A stretch of 15,482 nt of DNA. Origin: Anaerolineae bacterium (GTDB taxonomy: Bacteria; Chloroflexota; Anaerolineae; B4-G1; SLSP01). This document shows, one piece after another, positions 1 to 7,006 of the stretch. The notes under the pieces were generated by a model. The model was not told where the DNA came from, did no database searches, and saw only the letters and a program-made list of their open reading frames with translations. Position numbers and translations under genes: made by a program. Location of the stretch: NCBI GenBank assembly GCA_016934645.1, contig JAFGSL010000548.1:1-15482 (forward strand), written 5' to 3'. Each line of letters opens with the position of its first letter. The stretch's first letter is position 1.

Positions 1-26
1 AATCCCTCCCCAGTTTACAGCTTCAA

Positions 27-79
27 GGGGATCGTCAGATCCCCGCGTCTGGCGCATAGTCGGGGATCTGGCGATCCCC
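27..79. repeat. Nested inverted repeat (double hairpin)
   Basis: Two 19-nt arms (27-45 and 61-79) are inverted repeats of one another with a single mismatch. Each arm is itself a hairpin of GGGGATC, four bases, then GATCCCC. The region can therefore fold as one long stem or as two adjacent short stems. No T-run follows on either strand, so it is not a classical intrinsic terminator, but it may end transcription of a gene left of the window or be a dispersed REP-like element. Function is unknown. Confidence 0.8.
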
Positions 80-174
80 TCTGAGCACCATTATCTAGAA
101 AGGAACTTGCGCCTTGCGGTACTAGGATGTATGTTTTTGAACGCGCAGCGCATCGTCACCGAACGCTCACGTGC

Positions 175-202
175 TTGTAAGAAGTCCAGGTTAGCGTACA
201 AT
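175..202 (+). promoter_or_regulatory. Candidate sigma-70-type promoter for the membrane-protein/permease genes
   Basis: TTGTAA (175-180) lies 16 nt before TACAAT (197-202), about 42 bp ahead of the ATG at 244. The boxes match the usual consensus at four and five of six positions. This is a visual match only, with no experimental support. Confidence 0.35.
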
Positions 203-243
203 AACGATACGATGGTCGAAATTAAAACTGGAGTTCTACCGCG

Positions 244-1398
244 ATGATAGAAAAAATATCAAGCCCCATACCGCAGCAGAAGATCGCGCGCACTGTGTTG
301 TTGCGTGCCGGGGTCGGATACGGGATGTTATTCGGGTTGGGTTTTGCGCTGTTTGTCTGGGGGTATGACGCCCTGGCCTTGAGCCAGAGTTCAGCCGATA
401 TGGCCTGGGCCAAGTTCCTGATCGGCCTACCGTGTCTACTTATCGTCGGCGGAATAGCTGGGATGATAGGAGCATGGACGCCCTCCACACTCATTACGAC
501 CGGCGTGTGGGCCATAACGATGGCGGGAATCGGCTGGCTTGCCGGGCATGTCCCGTTTACCGGGGCAAGTTGGCTCGCTGGCGTCATCGAACCACGCCTC
601 TCCGGATTGGCGCTATGGCCATACACAAACGGCAATGCGCTACGCACCCTGCTGGTGATGATCGCCTACACGGTGTATGGATTCGGCGTAGGCTACATGG
701 AAACGCTGGCTATCGAATGGGCCTGGGATCGCGCTACCCCGGAAGGCCGGATGAAAGCAGGGGCGTGGAGTGTGCTACTGGTGGCCTGGTTGGTGGCGTT
801 GCCCCCCACTCTGATCCTGAACTACTTAGTGATGACGCCAGTTCGTTCGCCACAAGTGCGCGTGGCTAATCTCGTCGAGACGTACCTGGAAGGCGGTGAA
901 GCCGCCGTAAGTGCCACAGGGCAAAACACCATCGAGGCACGGCGCAATGGCCCACGTTTTACGCCGAACTATACCACCTACTTTTCGGGATTCGACACAT
1001 CCACCGACACGCTTTACGCCGGTTACAGCGACGTGGTCTTCGATACCGGTTTCGCGCTGCGCTGTATCGTGATGGGCGATCGGATCACATTCTGCGATGA
1101 CCTATCCGGGAAGCTGGACCTACGCATTGGGCAGATGGTCCAGGCCGCGAAGACAGGTGAGCGCCCATGGCTAGAGGGCCGGATGAAAACATTCAACGTC
1201 ACCGAGGATGTCGTCGCATGGCTCCAAACGCACCAGGAACAACTCAGCGATACCTACAACTTTATGATCACAGCTCAGAAGGGCAATTGGATGTTCGTGA
1301 CGGCGCAATTCAACACTGGAGCAAAGATGGAGTGCCGCTTCCATGGCAACGCCGTCGTCACTGTCGATCAATGTGAATTCGTCTTTGGACAGGATTGA
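244..1398 (+). CDS. Hypothetical membrane protein with five TM segments and an exported C-terminal domain
   Basis: This encodes a 384-residue protein that I do not recognise. Hydrophobic segments lie at about residues 20-42, 56-78, 83-104, 134-158 and 172-197. A soluble region of about 185 residues follows and, with five TM passes, could face outside the cytoplasm; topology is inferred from hydrophobicity only. The soluble half contains FDTGFALRCIVMGDRI and two further cysteines near the C-terminus, but no motif I can name. The ATG at 244 is chosen because GGAG lies at 230-233, 10 nt upstream. It runs in the same direction as the two permease genes and ends 57 bp before them, so co-transcription is likely. 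A role beside the transporter is possible but unsupported. Confidence 0.8.
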   Translation: MIEKISSPIPQQKIARTVLLRAGVGYGMLFGLGFALFVWGYDALALSQSSADMAWAKFLIGLPCLLIVGGIAGMIGAWTPSTLITTGVWAITMAGIGWLAGHVPFTGASWLAGVIEPRLSGLALWPYTNGNALRTLLVMIAYTVYGFGVGYMETLAIEWAWDRATPEGRMKAGAWSVLLVAWLVALPPTLILNYLVMTPVRSPQVRVANLVETYLEGGEAAVSATGQNTIEARRNGPRFTPNYTTYFSGFDTSTDTLYAGYSDVVFDTGFALRCIVMGDRITFCDDLSGKLDLRIGQMVQAAKTGERPWLEGRMKTFNVTEDVVAWLQTHQEQLSDTYNFMITAQKGNWMFVTAQFNTGAKMECRFHGNAVVTVDQCEFVFGQD

Positions 1399-1437
1399 CA
1401 AGATTGACAGGATAAAAACTATCCTGATAATCCTGTC
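1397..1437. repeat. Imperfect AGGATTGACAGGAT-type stem-loop
   Basis: Bases 1397-1413 pair imperfectly with 1421-1437 around the loop AAAAACT. The core is CAGGAT/ATCCTG, plus outer pairs. The motif GACAGGATTGACA begins before the stop codon of the preceding gene, so the repeat overlaps that gene's 3' end. Short aggatt/gacaggat palindromes of this kind recur between genes in many environmental bacteria. It separates two co-directional genes and lacks a U-run, so full termination is doubtful. Confidence 0.6.
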
Positions 1438-1455
1438 TAAAAAATGAGAAACTAG

Positions 1456-2526
1456 ATGCCTACCCTACTTAAATTCTTGATCCGTCGTCTGCTTGCTATT
1501 CCGGTCACGCTGTTGATCATCACCGCGATCCTGTATGGCGTCCTGATGTTAGCACCGGTCGAAGTTCGGGCGCAATTGTATATGCCCAGAGGATCTTCCA
1601 ACAATCCTAATCTACGACCAGAAGTTCTGCTTCAGCAAATCATCGAAAGTCACGGCCTCGACGATCCCTATCCAGTACAATACCTCCGCTGGTTGGGACG
1701 CTTGCTGCAGGGTGATTGGGGCTGGAGTGCTGGATTTCGCGTCGATGTCCTCACGGCACTCTTACAGCGGACACCAGCCACGGCCGAATTGACGTTATAC
1801 GCAGTCGTCTTGCTCATCCCCCTGGGAATCATCGGCGGCGGCTTGGCCGGAGCGAAGGAACACAAGGCCATTGATCATGCCTTCCGTGTCGTGGCCTTCA
1901 TCGCCACCGCCATCCCCCCCTTTGTGCTGGCCCTGGTGCTACTTGGCATTTTCTATGCGGGGTTGAAATGGTTTCCGCCAGGACGTCTCACGGTCAGCGA
2001 ACAAATCGTTGTCACCAACGCGGAATTCACCACCTACACCGGCCTGCTCACCCTGGACGGGTTGCTGAACCACCGCTCGGACATCAGCTTAAGCGCGCTG
2101 CGCCACCTGGTACTGCCCTGCATCACCCTGAGCATGGTGCACTGGGCCACCCTGGGCCGGATGACACGGGCAATGATGATCGAAGAAATGCAGAAAGATT
2201 ACATCACGGTCGTGCGCGGCAAAGGCCTGAAGGAACGCCTGGTCATCTGGCGGCACGCCCTCCACAACGCGATGATCCCTGCCCTCAACAGCATCGCGCT
2301 CTCCACGGCCTCCCTGGTTATGGGTGTCTTTGTCGTCGAAGCGATATTCGGCTTTCCGGGCGTCTCGGAACTGATCATCGGTTCGATGCGCAGTGCGCCG
2401 GACGTCGCTGCCGCGATGGGGTTTGCGGTCTACAGCGTGCTGCTGGTATTGCCGGTGATGTTGATCCTGGACATTCTCCAGGCGGTGTTCGATCCGCGCT
2501 TGCGGGATGAGTTGGCAGCGCAATGA
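1456..2526 (+). CDS. ABC transporter permease, DppB/OppB type
   Basis: This 356-residue inner-membrane subunit belongs to a peptide/nickel-type ABC importer. The N-terminus (FLIRRLLAIPVTLLIITAIL, about 7-26) is the usual first TM helix of DppB-like permeases. An extracytoplasmic loop follows, containing HGLDDPYPVQYLRWL and the GDWGWS stretch typical of the family. The binding-protein-dependent transport domain spans about residues 100-350. Its EAA loop, the contact with the ATPase, is seen at about 244-277 with RGKG at 254-257 and a RHALHNAMIP stretch. The length is near the family norm. The ribosome-binding site is weak (GAGA, 1447-1450). The stop overlaps the next permease's start by 4 bp (ATGA), so the two subunits are probably translationally coupled. 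The substrate cannot be deduced; peptides are most likely. Confidence 0.93.
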   Translation: MPTLLKFLIRRLLAIPVTLLIITAILYGVLMLAPVEVRAQLYMPRGSSNNPNLRPEVLLQQIIESHGLDDPYPVQYLRWLGRLLQGDWGWSAGFRVDVLTALLQRTPATAELTLYAVVLLIPLGIIGGGLAGAKEHKAIDHAFRVVAFIATAIPPFVLALVLLGIFYAGLKWFPPGRLTVSEQIVVTNAEFTTYTGLLTLDGLLNHRSDISLSALRHLVLPCITLSMVHWATLGRMTRAMMIEEMQKDYITVVRGKGLKERLVIWRHALHNAMIPALNSIALSTASLVMGVFVVEAIFGFPGVSELIIGSMRSAPDVAAAMGFAVYSVLLVLPVMLILDILQAVFDPRLRDELAAQ

Positions 2527-3446
2527 CAATCACGCGACGTTTCCTCATCAACTGGCAAAGCGTCCTGGCGTTGTGCATCATCGCCGGTTACGTCATTTTG
2601 GCCGTCAGCGCGCCCTGGATTGCGCCCCAAGACGATCCGCAAAACCCCACCTTCTTGCGCCGGCTGCCGGGCGTGCGCCCATCGGCGTTGCGCATTCCGC
2701 GCCCGCCGCAGCCAGGCGCGATTCTGGGGACCACACCCGGCGGATGGGATATCGCGTATACTTTGGTCTGGGGTGTGCGCCCGGCACTGCGTTTTGGCCT
2801 TATCACCACGTTGTTGACGGCATGTACAGGCGTGCTGATCGGCGCGTTCAGCGGATACCTCGAAGGCGCGGTGGGGCGGTTACTGATGCGCGTGACCGAC
2901 GCCTTCCTGACGTTCCCAGCGATCGCCGGGATTTACTTGTTCCGGTATGCATTCTTGGTCACGAGTGCGGATGTTTCGCTGACGTTCTGGCAAGTTGCCT
3001 TCCAAAAGCTCCAGATCGATCCAACCATGCTGGCACTGATCATATTCTCGTGGATGCCTTACGCGCGCATCATTCACGCGAACTTCACCACCCTCAAGCA
3101 CACCGAGTACGCGATGGCCGCCAAAGTTACCGGCGCGCCGCCGTTGCGCATCATTTTCCGCCACCTCTTACCCAATGCCATCGCGCCCGCCATCGTGTTA
3201 ACCACACGCGACATCGGTGGGATGGTGCTGCTGGAAGCCGCCTTCACGTTCATCGGCCTGGGGTCCGGGCTGCCCTGGGGGACATTGCTGGTTTCTTCTC
3301 GCGATTGGATCATCGGGCCAGGCGGCAATCCCCTGATCTATTGGTGGGTTTTCGTTCCGGCCACCCTTATACTGATCCTATTCAGCATCGGATGGAACTT
3401 GCTGGGGGATGGCCTGAACACGGCGCTCAATCCACGGAGAAAGTGA
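2523..3446 (+). CDS. ABC transporter permease, DppC/OppC type
   Basis: This 307-residue protein is the second permease of the importer and would form the heteromeric channel with the DppB-like subunit. TM helix 1 is at about 13-33, and a periplasmic segment leads to GTTPGGWDIAYTLVWGVR, a form of the family's GTD..GRDV..R..YG region. The permease domain covers about 87-300. Its EAA loop at about 195-221 (EYAMAAKVTG...RHLLPN) is intact, as is the C-terminal NLLGDGLNTALNPR signature. The ATG is inside the ATGA overlap with the upstream gene. No solute-binding protein or ATP-binding protein (DppD/DppF) follows; the next 570 bp hold a repeat and a transposase-like remnant. The partners must be encoded elsewhere or have been lost. 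Confidence 0.94.
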   Translation: MTITRRFLINWQSVLALCIIAGYVILAVSAPWIAPQDDPQNPTFLRRLPGVRPSALRIPRPPQPGAILGTTPGGWDIAYTLVWGVRPALRFGLITTLLTACTGVLIGAFSGYLEGAVGRLLMRVTDAFLTFPAIAGIYLFRYAFLVTSADVSLTFWQVAFQKLQIDPTMLALIIFSWMPYARIIHANFTTLKHTEYAMAAKVTGAPPLRIIFRHLLPNAIAPAIVLTTRDIGGMVLLEAAFTFIGLGSGLPWGTLLVSSRDWIIGPGGNPLIYWWVFVPATLILILFSIGWNLLGDGLNTALNPRRK

Positions 3447-3501
3447 GCAGGCTGTGTGACAGATGCACCTTTCAATACTCAGTAGATCGAAGTTTAGGCT
3501 C

Positions 3502-3547
3502 GTAGTAACGACTTTAGTCGTTGAAAAACCACTGAAGTGGTTACTAC
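3502..3547. repeat. Nested double hairpin downstream of the permeases
   Basis: Two 21-nt arms, GTAGTAACGACTTTAGTCGTT (3502-3522) and its imperfect inverted copy (3527-3547), flank a GAAA loop. The outer eight bases pair perfectly. Each arm is also a hairpin by itself: AACGAC-TTTA-GTCGTT and AACCAC-TGAA-GTGGTT. It lies 55 bp past the permease stop and may limit read-through, or may be a mobile REP-like unit. Confidence 0.8.
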
Positions 3548-3599
3548 AAACGTAGATTTGTGATCGACTGATACTGCATATGCACCGCTTGCCGTTTTG

Positions 3600-3990
3600 G
3601 CGACGTACTATCAGCATCAACAAACCTTCCAACCGTTGTTCCGCCTGGGGTTGCCCGGCAAACAGCGGGATTTTAGCCCGGAAGACAAGCTGGCACAGGT
3701 CATGGTGAGTATGTTAGCGGGTTGCGTGACCCTCTCCTAGGTCAATCTGTACCTCAAACACGAAAACGCACTCGCGCACAGTTGGGGCGCGGGTATCATT
3801 TCTTGGCCAAAGGCCTCAGTAACCGCCGGGCGGAAGCGCTGGCCCGCCAGGTAGCGCGTTGGGACCTGTATGCCGAGCAGGTGTGGTTGGGCGAAGTGGC
3901 CGCGCCGGTGGATTATGGACGTCCGGTACGCGTGTGGGGCAAACGGCGTTACCACACTGACCAAGTGCGGAGTTATTTCTGGACAAGTCC
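3600..3990 (+). pseudogene. Broken transposase-like remnant
   Basis: From about 3600 one frame reads as plausible protein (FQPLFRLGLPGKQRDFSPED...MVSMLAGCVTLS) up to a TAG at 3738. The same frame then continues as VNLYLKHENALAHSWGAG. From about 3795 protein-like sequence resumes in a different frame (AEALARQVARWDLYAEQVW...DYGRPVRVWGKRRYH) and fades near 3990. A nonsense codon, a frameshift and the lack of a start with a ribosome-binding site indicate a dead gene. The wording resembles transposases carried by Chloroflexota genomes, but I could not confirm the family. No clear terminal inverted repeats or target duplication are visible, and the 3' part runs up to the convergent gene's stop. Confidence 0.5.
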
Positions 3991-4023
3991 TAAGATTGTA
4001 GAACCATGCCCAAACCTCGTCAT

Positions 4024-5697
4024 TCAATCCAACGTCACCATTTCATAGTTTAGAAAGGTATCCACCAAGTGAATGTAAAGTTTCTGCTCAACTCCGTTTC
4101 CGGTCATCCAGGCAGCGCGGCCGTCCAGCAAAAATGCGTCGTCCCCACGATGCAGGTGGTGCTGGTCGGTGATGAGCGTGGCGGCTTGCAGGACGTTCCC
4201 ATTGTCGTCAATCCGCATGGCATAGACGCCGTTAAAGGTGTTGTTGTACCCCTCGACGAGCCACTGCTCCCAGAGAACGATGTATTGGTCGCCGCCAATG
4301 GCGATCAACTTGGGGCGTTCGGCGTGCAAGTCCGAGTCGGTCGCATAGTGGGTCAGCCAGCGCAGTCGGTTGGTATACTGCATGCCGCCCGAATTGACCG
4401 TCAGCGTATCTGGCAGGCTGGGGTCAATGCTGTTGTCGTTGCCATTGACGCGCACGATAGCCAAGTTGCGCGGCCCGCTGATGATGTCCCCGGTGCTGGC
4501 GCTGTTTTCAGTGACAAACAGGGCGATATACTTGTAAACTGGGTCGCCCTCAATCAGGGCGACGTTGCCCAATCTGGTGCGGGTGTTGTTTTCGCCCGTG
4601 TTTCCCTTGATGTGAAAGAGTGGATAAGATGTGTGGTCGCGGGCAAAGACGATATAGCGTGGATAGGCGTCCCCTAGATGGTGCTCGATAATGCCCGCGC
4701 CATCGTACATGAGCCGCTGGTCAAAAGAGTGGCTGACCCACACCGAGTTGGTGCGGAGAATAGCGCCGTTGGCAGCGTCCAGCCGGGTGGAAAGCGCCTT
4801 TTGATGGCGTGCACCGCCGATGTTCCAGTCTGGACCGGTGTTGATGCCATGCACCAATGCGATCTCGTTTCCGCCCACCGCTAGACGCGACGTGGCAACC
4901 ACCATGGGATTGATGATCATTTCGGCGTTCTCGTCAAAGTCGTGGCGGGCGATGTCCAGGTCTATGTTGAACAAAACGTCCCCGGCCGGGTCTAGCTTGA
5001 TGACGCGGACAATGTTATTGCGGTAAGTGTCGGGAGGCGGATAGTAGGGATCCACGACATCGCTTTCGTCCACGCCGGTGGCATAGTAGCGATTGCCGGT
5101 GTCATCGGTCGCCAGGCCCATCACGCGATCCAGCATGAGCGTATCTGTAAGCACCTGAGTGATCGCGTATCCACCTGCGGTGGCCTCAATGTGCAGTAGG
5201 ACGGCGTTCCAGACGGTTTCAGAATTATAGTCCTGGGCCAAGACATCCAGCTCAACGCCGTTTGACGACACGATAATCTCCGGTGTCTTTCCATAATTAC
5301 CAGACCAACTAGAGGGTCCGCCCAAGTCATTCAAGTTAGCGTCAAACGGAGTCAGTACCGAGGAAACAGGAATGGGTGGGGCAATTACCAACGGCAGATA
5401 GATGGTAGCCGTAAAAGATTGTTGGGTTGACAAATCTGAGACATCATAGGTGTATAGATAGCCATCTCTTGTCAGGATACAGGCATACTCATCCTTTTCC
5501 TCCACAGCGCTTACCCACTTGTCCGTAGCAGGTATAACTATCTCGCCAGTGGGCTCGTATAGCGGCCATGCAGATGCACTTGCAGAAAGAAATGACCCTG
5601 TCATTACGCCCCAGGCTGACGAGATGAGAAGAAGAAATGATACAAGCGAAAGACGACCAAGCACAGCAAGTATTCTGGTGAATTGTTTAACGTTCAC
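4024..5697 (-). CDS. Secreted protein of unknown function, possible beta-propeller
   Basis: This protein has 557 residues from the chosen GTG at 5697. That start is preceded by GGGAG with about 10 nt spacing and gives a proper signal peptide: basic residues 4-15, a hydrophobic core at about 16-35, and a likely cleavage after ASA at 41-43. A longer reading from GTG 5751 would put 18 extra residues before it. The mature part contains IYLPLVI (99-105), a motif frequent in exported Chloroflexota proteins. It also has many short strand-turn segments such as DGYLYTYDVSD, DDTGNRYYATG, DPAGDVLFNID and DDNGNVLQAATLI, which suggest a beta-propeller or similar repeat fold. No catalytic motif is recognised. 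It is transcribed alone, opposite to both neighbours, and its stop overlaps the end of the transposase-like remnant. Confidence 0.8.
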   Translation of the reverse strand: MNVKQFTRILAVLGRLSLVSFLLLISSAWGVMTGSFLSASASAWPLYEPTGEIVIPATDKWVSAVEEKDEYACILTRDGYLYTYDVSDLSTQQSFTATIYLPLVIAPPIPVSSVLTPFDANLNDLGGPSSWSGNYGKTPEIIVSSNGVELDVLAQDYNSETVWNAVLLHIEATAGGYAITQVLTDTLMLDRVMGLATDDTGNRYYATGVDESDVVDPYYPPPDTYRNNIVRVIKLDPAGDVLFNIDLDIARHDFDENAEMIINPMVVATSRLAVGGNEIALVHGINTGPDWNIGGARHQKALSTRLDAANGAILRTNSVWVSHSFDQRLMYDGAGIIEHHLGDAYPRYIVFARDHTSYPLFHIKGNTGENNTRTRLGNVALIEGDPVYKYIALFVTENSASTGDIISGPRNLAIVRVNGNDNSIDPSLPDTLTVNSGGMQYTNRLRWLTHYATDSDLHAERPKLIAIGGDQYIVLWEQWLVEGYNNTFNGVYAMRIDDNGNVLQAATLITDQHHLHRGDDAFLLDGRAAWMTGNGVEQKLYIHLVDTFLNYEMVTLD

Positions 5698-5731
5698 TGC
5701 ATAAAATCTCCCTTTCTGTGTGTGAATTGGG

Positions 5732-5761
5732 CCTAACGACCGGGTTGACACCCTTGTTAGG
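5732..5761 (-). other. Stem-loop in the 5' leader of the secreted-protein gene
   Basis: CCTAAC (5732-5737) pairs with GTTAGG (5756-5761), and an inner GGGT/ACCC pair (5742-5745 with 5750-5753) lies inside. On the minus strand it falls between the promoter at 5772-5800 and the GTG start, so it would form in the mRNA leader. Any regulatory effect is speculative. Confidence 0.4.
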
Positions 5762-5771
5762 TGGCTTCCAT

Positions 5772-5800
5772 ACTATAGCACCTAAAGGGAGAGTTACCAA
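5772..5800 (-). promoter_or_regulatory. Probable promoter of the secreted-protein gene
   Basis: Read on the minus strand, TTGGTA (5800-5795) is followed after 17 nt by TATAGT (5777-5772), about 75 bp ahead of the GTG start at 5697. The boxes match consensus at four and five of six positions with ideal spacing. Confidence 0.55.
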
Positions 5801-5863
5801 TCGAAGAGGTGTCCATGTCGCAGTATATGTTTTTTCACATTAGGAAAAAGTCGCACGTAAACT

Positions 5864-6445
5864 ATGACACAGAGGACACACAGAGCCTCACAGAGAGCTT
5901 CTCTGAGTATCTCTGTTCGAGAGCGCCCGGTAGCTCACCGTACTTTCCGCCTCAACGTCCTCCAACGTTTGAGCACGCTCAACTACACCGCCCCCGCCGT
6001 CGCCGTCGACCTCACCACCGCCACAGACCCGCGCCTGCTGGGCCTCAACGCCGACGAGCGCGCCGCGTGGCAGGCGATACAGGAGGCAGGATGCAGGGCC
6101 ACGACGCGCGGTCTAAAGGAGCAATTCCATTGGGGTTCAACTCGTGCTGGGAGAGTCATTCGTGCTCTGCGTGCTGCGAACTTGTTAGATGTTATTCCTG
6201 ATTCTGATATTGAAACCAACGCTCCCGCCGGGAGCAAGATTGTTCCCGGTGCTCCCAGTGTGCCCGCCCCGACAGAAAAAGTTTTCATGGAACCTTGCGC
6301 AGACACACCGGTCGCAGTGGATCCCTTTAACGTCTCTATCGTCAACGTCTCTAACGTCAACGCTCTTGACGTCAACGTCTCTAACCACCCCACCGTCGGC
6401 CTTTCCGGGCAGGATGTGACACAACCAACGATCGCGCCAATGTAG
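5864..6445 (+). CDS. Doubtful ORF with a winged-helix-like segment, possibly a gene fragment
   Basis: The open frame encodes 193 residues. The middle part (about 60-110: NADERAAWQAIQEAGCRAT, then a HWGSTRAGRVIRALRAANLL stretch) reads like a winged-helix DNA-binding segment. The first ~25 codons instead consist of a CACAGAG-type simple repeat, and the last third is low-complexity, with PAP and NVSxV repeats. No Shine-Dalgarno precedes the ATG at 5864. An in-frame TTG at 5969 could be an alternative start but also lacks a ribosome-binding site. Most likely this is the leftover of a larger DNA-binding or replication-type gene, or a fortuitous ORF across repeats. The product is unknown. Confidence 0.35.
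   Translation: MTQRTHRASQRASLSISVRERPVAHRTFRLNVLQRLSTLNYTAPAVAVDLTTATDPRLLGLNADERAAWQAIQEAGCRATTRGLKEQFHWGSTRAGRVIRALRAANLLDVIPDSDIETNAPAGSKIVPGAPSVPAPTEKVFMEPCADTPVAVDPFNVSIVNVSNVNALDVNVSNHPTVGLSGQDVTQPTIAPM
5868..5920. repeat. CACAGAG-type degenerate simple repeat
   Basis: The units ACACAGAGGACACACAGAG, CTCACAGAG, TTCTCTGAG and TATCTCTG follow each other. They include a small palindrome, CAGAGA-GCT-TCTCTG, at 5891-5905. Similar cacagagg repeats are spread between genes in filamentous Chloroflexota and cyanobacteria (from memory). It forms the 5' end of the doubtful ORF. Confidence 0.55.
6329..6388 (+). repeat. Four tandem 15-nt repeats
   Basis: Units begin at 6329, 6344, 6359 and 6374 on the pattern AACGTCTCTAACGTC. 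In the reading frame of the overlapping ORF they encode four NVSxV-like pentapeptides (NVSIV, NVSNV, NALDV, NVSNH). The third copy is the most diverged. Confidence 0.8.
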
Positions 6446-6500
6446 CGATTTTCTAAGGGGTCACCCTTAACTTCGTTCGCCAACAAGGAACGAAAATCTC

Positions 6501-6563
6501 GCGCAGAGACGCAAAGACGCGGAGTTTTTTGACTTTCGACTTTGGACTTTCAGACTTCGGACT
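6501..6563. repeat. CGCAGAGACGCAAAGACGCGG block followed by GACTTTS heptamers
   Basis: A CGCAGAGACGCAAAGACGCG run (about 6503-6522) is followed by TTTTTT and then by heptamers GACTTTC (6531), GACTTTG (6538) and GACTTTC (6545), decaying into AGACTTCGGACT. The 7-nt period resembles the period of the array at the right end of the window, though the unit differs. Confidence 0.6.
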
Positions 6564-6902
6564 GTTTTCCGAGGAGACTTCCGCCCATGCTTGACGAAAC
6601 CGACATCACGATCGTGTGGATATTTCACGGAGTTTTTCCCCTTTCTCTAGGATTCGTAAAAATACAACTTCTCATATCTCATGCTCGAAGCCCCGTCCCC
6701 GGGGCGTTTGCGCGGGAACTTATTCTTTTACAGACCCTCATGGTGAGGTGGACGAGGCCACAGGCGGGGTTGAGATCGATGGTGCGGATGGTGGCGGTGC
6801 GGGTATGGAGTCTTGGCTCAGGGTCGATCATAAGATTCTGTGTGGCTGTCATTCTTCGATTATATCCCAAAATGTGAGAGAGTGTTCCTTATTCCATACC
6901 GA

Positions 6903-6911
6903 TGCTATAAT
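6903..6911 (+). promoter_or_regulatory. Extended -10 promoter for the WYL-cas region
   Basis: TGCTATAAT is an exact extended -10 element (TGnTATAAT) with a perfect TATAAT at 6906-6911. No good -35 box is seen 16-18 nt upstream, which is usual for extended -10 promoters. Transcription would start near 6918, giving a leader of about 90 nt before the GTG at 7007. It is the only strong promoter candidate seen ahead of the regulator and CRISPR genes. Confidence 0.6.
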
Positions 6912-6944
6912 GATTGTGTAGGTTTTTAAAACTCCCCTTAGCGC

Positions 6945-6962
6945 GGGAACCCCAGAGTTCCC
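6945..6962. promoter_or_regulatory. Palindrome in the WYL leader, candidate operator
   Basis: GGGAAC (6945-6950) and GTTCCC (6957-6962) form a 6-bp inverted repeat with a 6-nt spacer, about 30 bp past the predicted transcription start. Its place and symmetry would suit binding by a dimeric regulator such as the product of the next gene. This is inference from position only. Confidence 0.35.
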
Positions 6963-7006
6963 ACGGCGTTGCTAGACTGAAGGCATCAGAAACAAGGAGG
7001 AGCCAC

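Larger units (their letters stand above)
6446..7006. other. About 560 bp without a convincing gene
   Basis: This stretch holds repeat blocks at its left end, a probable extended -10 promoter near 6903-6911, and the leader of the WYL regulator gene. Short open frames between 6542 and 6921 lack ribosome-binding sites and have no recognisable protein character. CCGTCCCCGGGGCG near 6691-6704 is partly self-complementary. I see no RNA gene here. Confidence 0.6.

Noticed and set aside
2507..3505. 332-codon ORF overlapping the second permease in another frame
   Set aside because: It is rich in Arg, His and Pro, as is usual for shadow frames of GC-rich genes, and the permease in the other frame has all family motifs.
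4069..4884. Plus-strand ORFs opposite the secreted protein
   Set aside because: They are antisense shadows; the minus-strand frame has a signal peptide, a promoter and a ribosome-binding site.
5745..5776. Plus-strand promoter TTGACA...TACTAT driving the 5864 ORF
   Set aside because: The spacing is 20 nt and the -10 is poor; the same bases fit better as part of the minus-strand promoter and leader of the secreted-protein gene.
6542..6921. Two overlapping short ORFs upstream of the WYL gene
   Set aside because: They have no ribosome-binding sites and no protein-like composition, and they overlap repeats and the extended -10 promoter.
6914..7006. WYL regulator starting at 6914
   Set aside because: The upstream extension has no Shine-Dalgarno and would begin about at the predicted transcription start. 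GTG 7007 has AAGGAGGAG.
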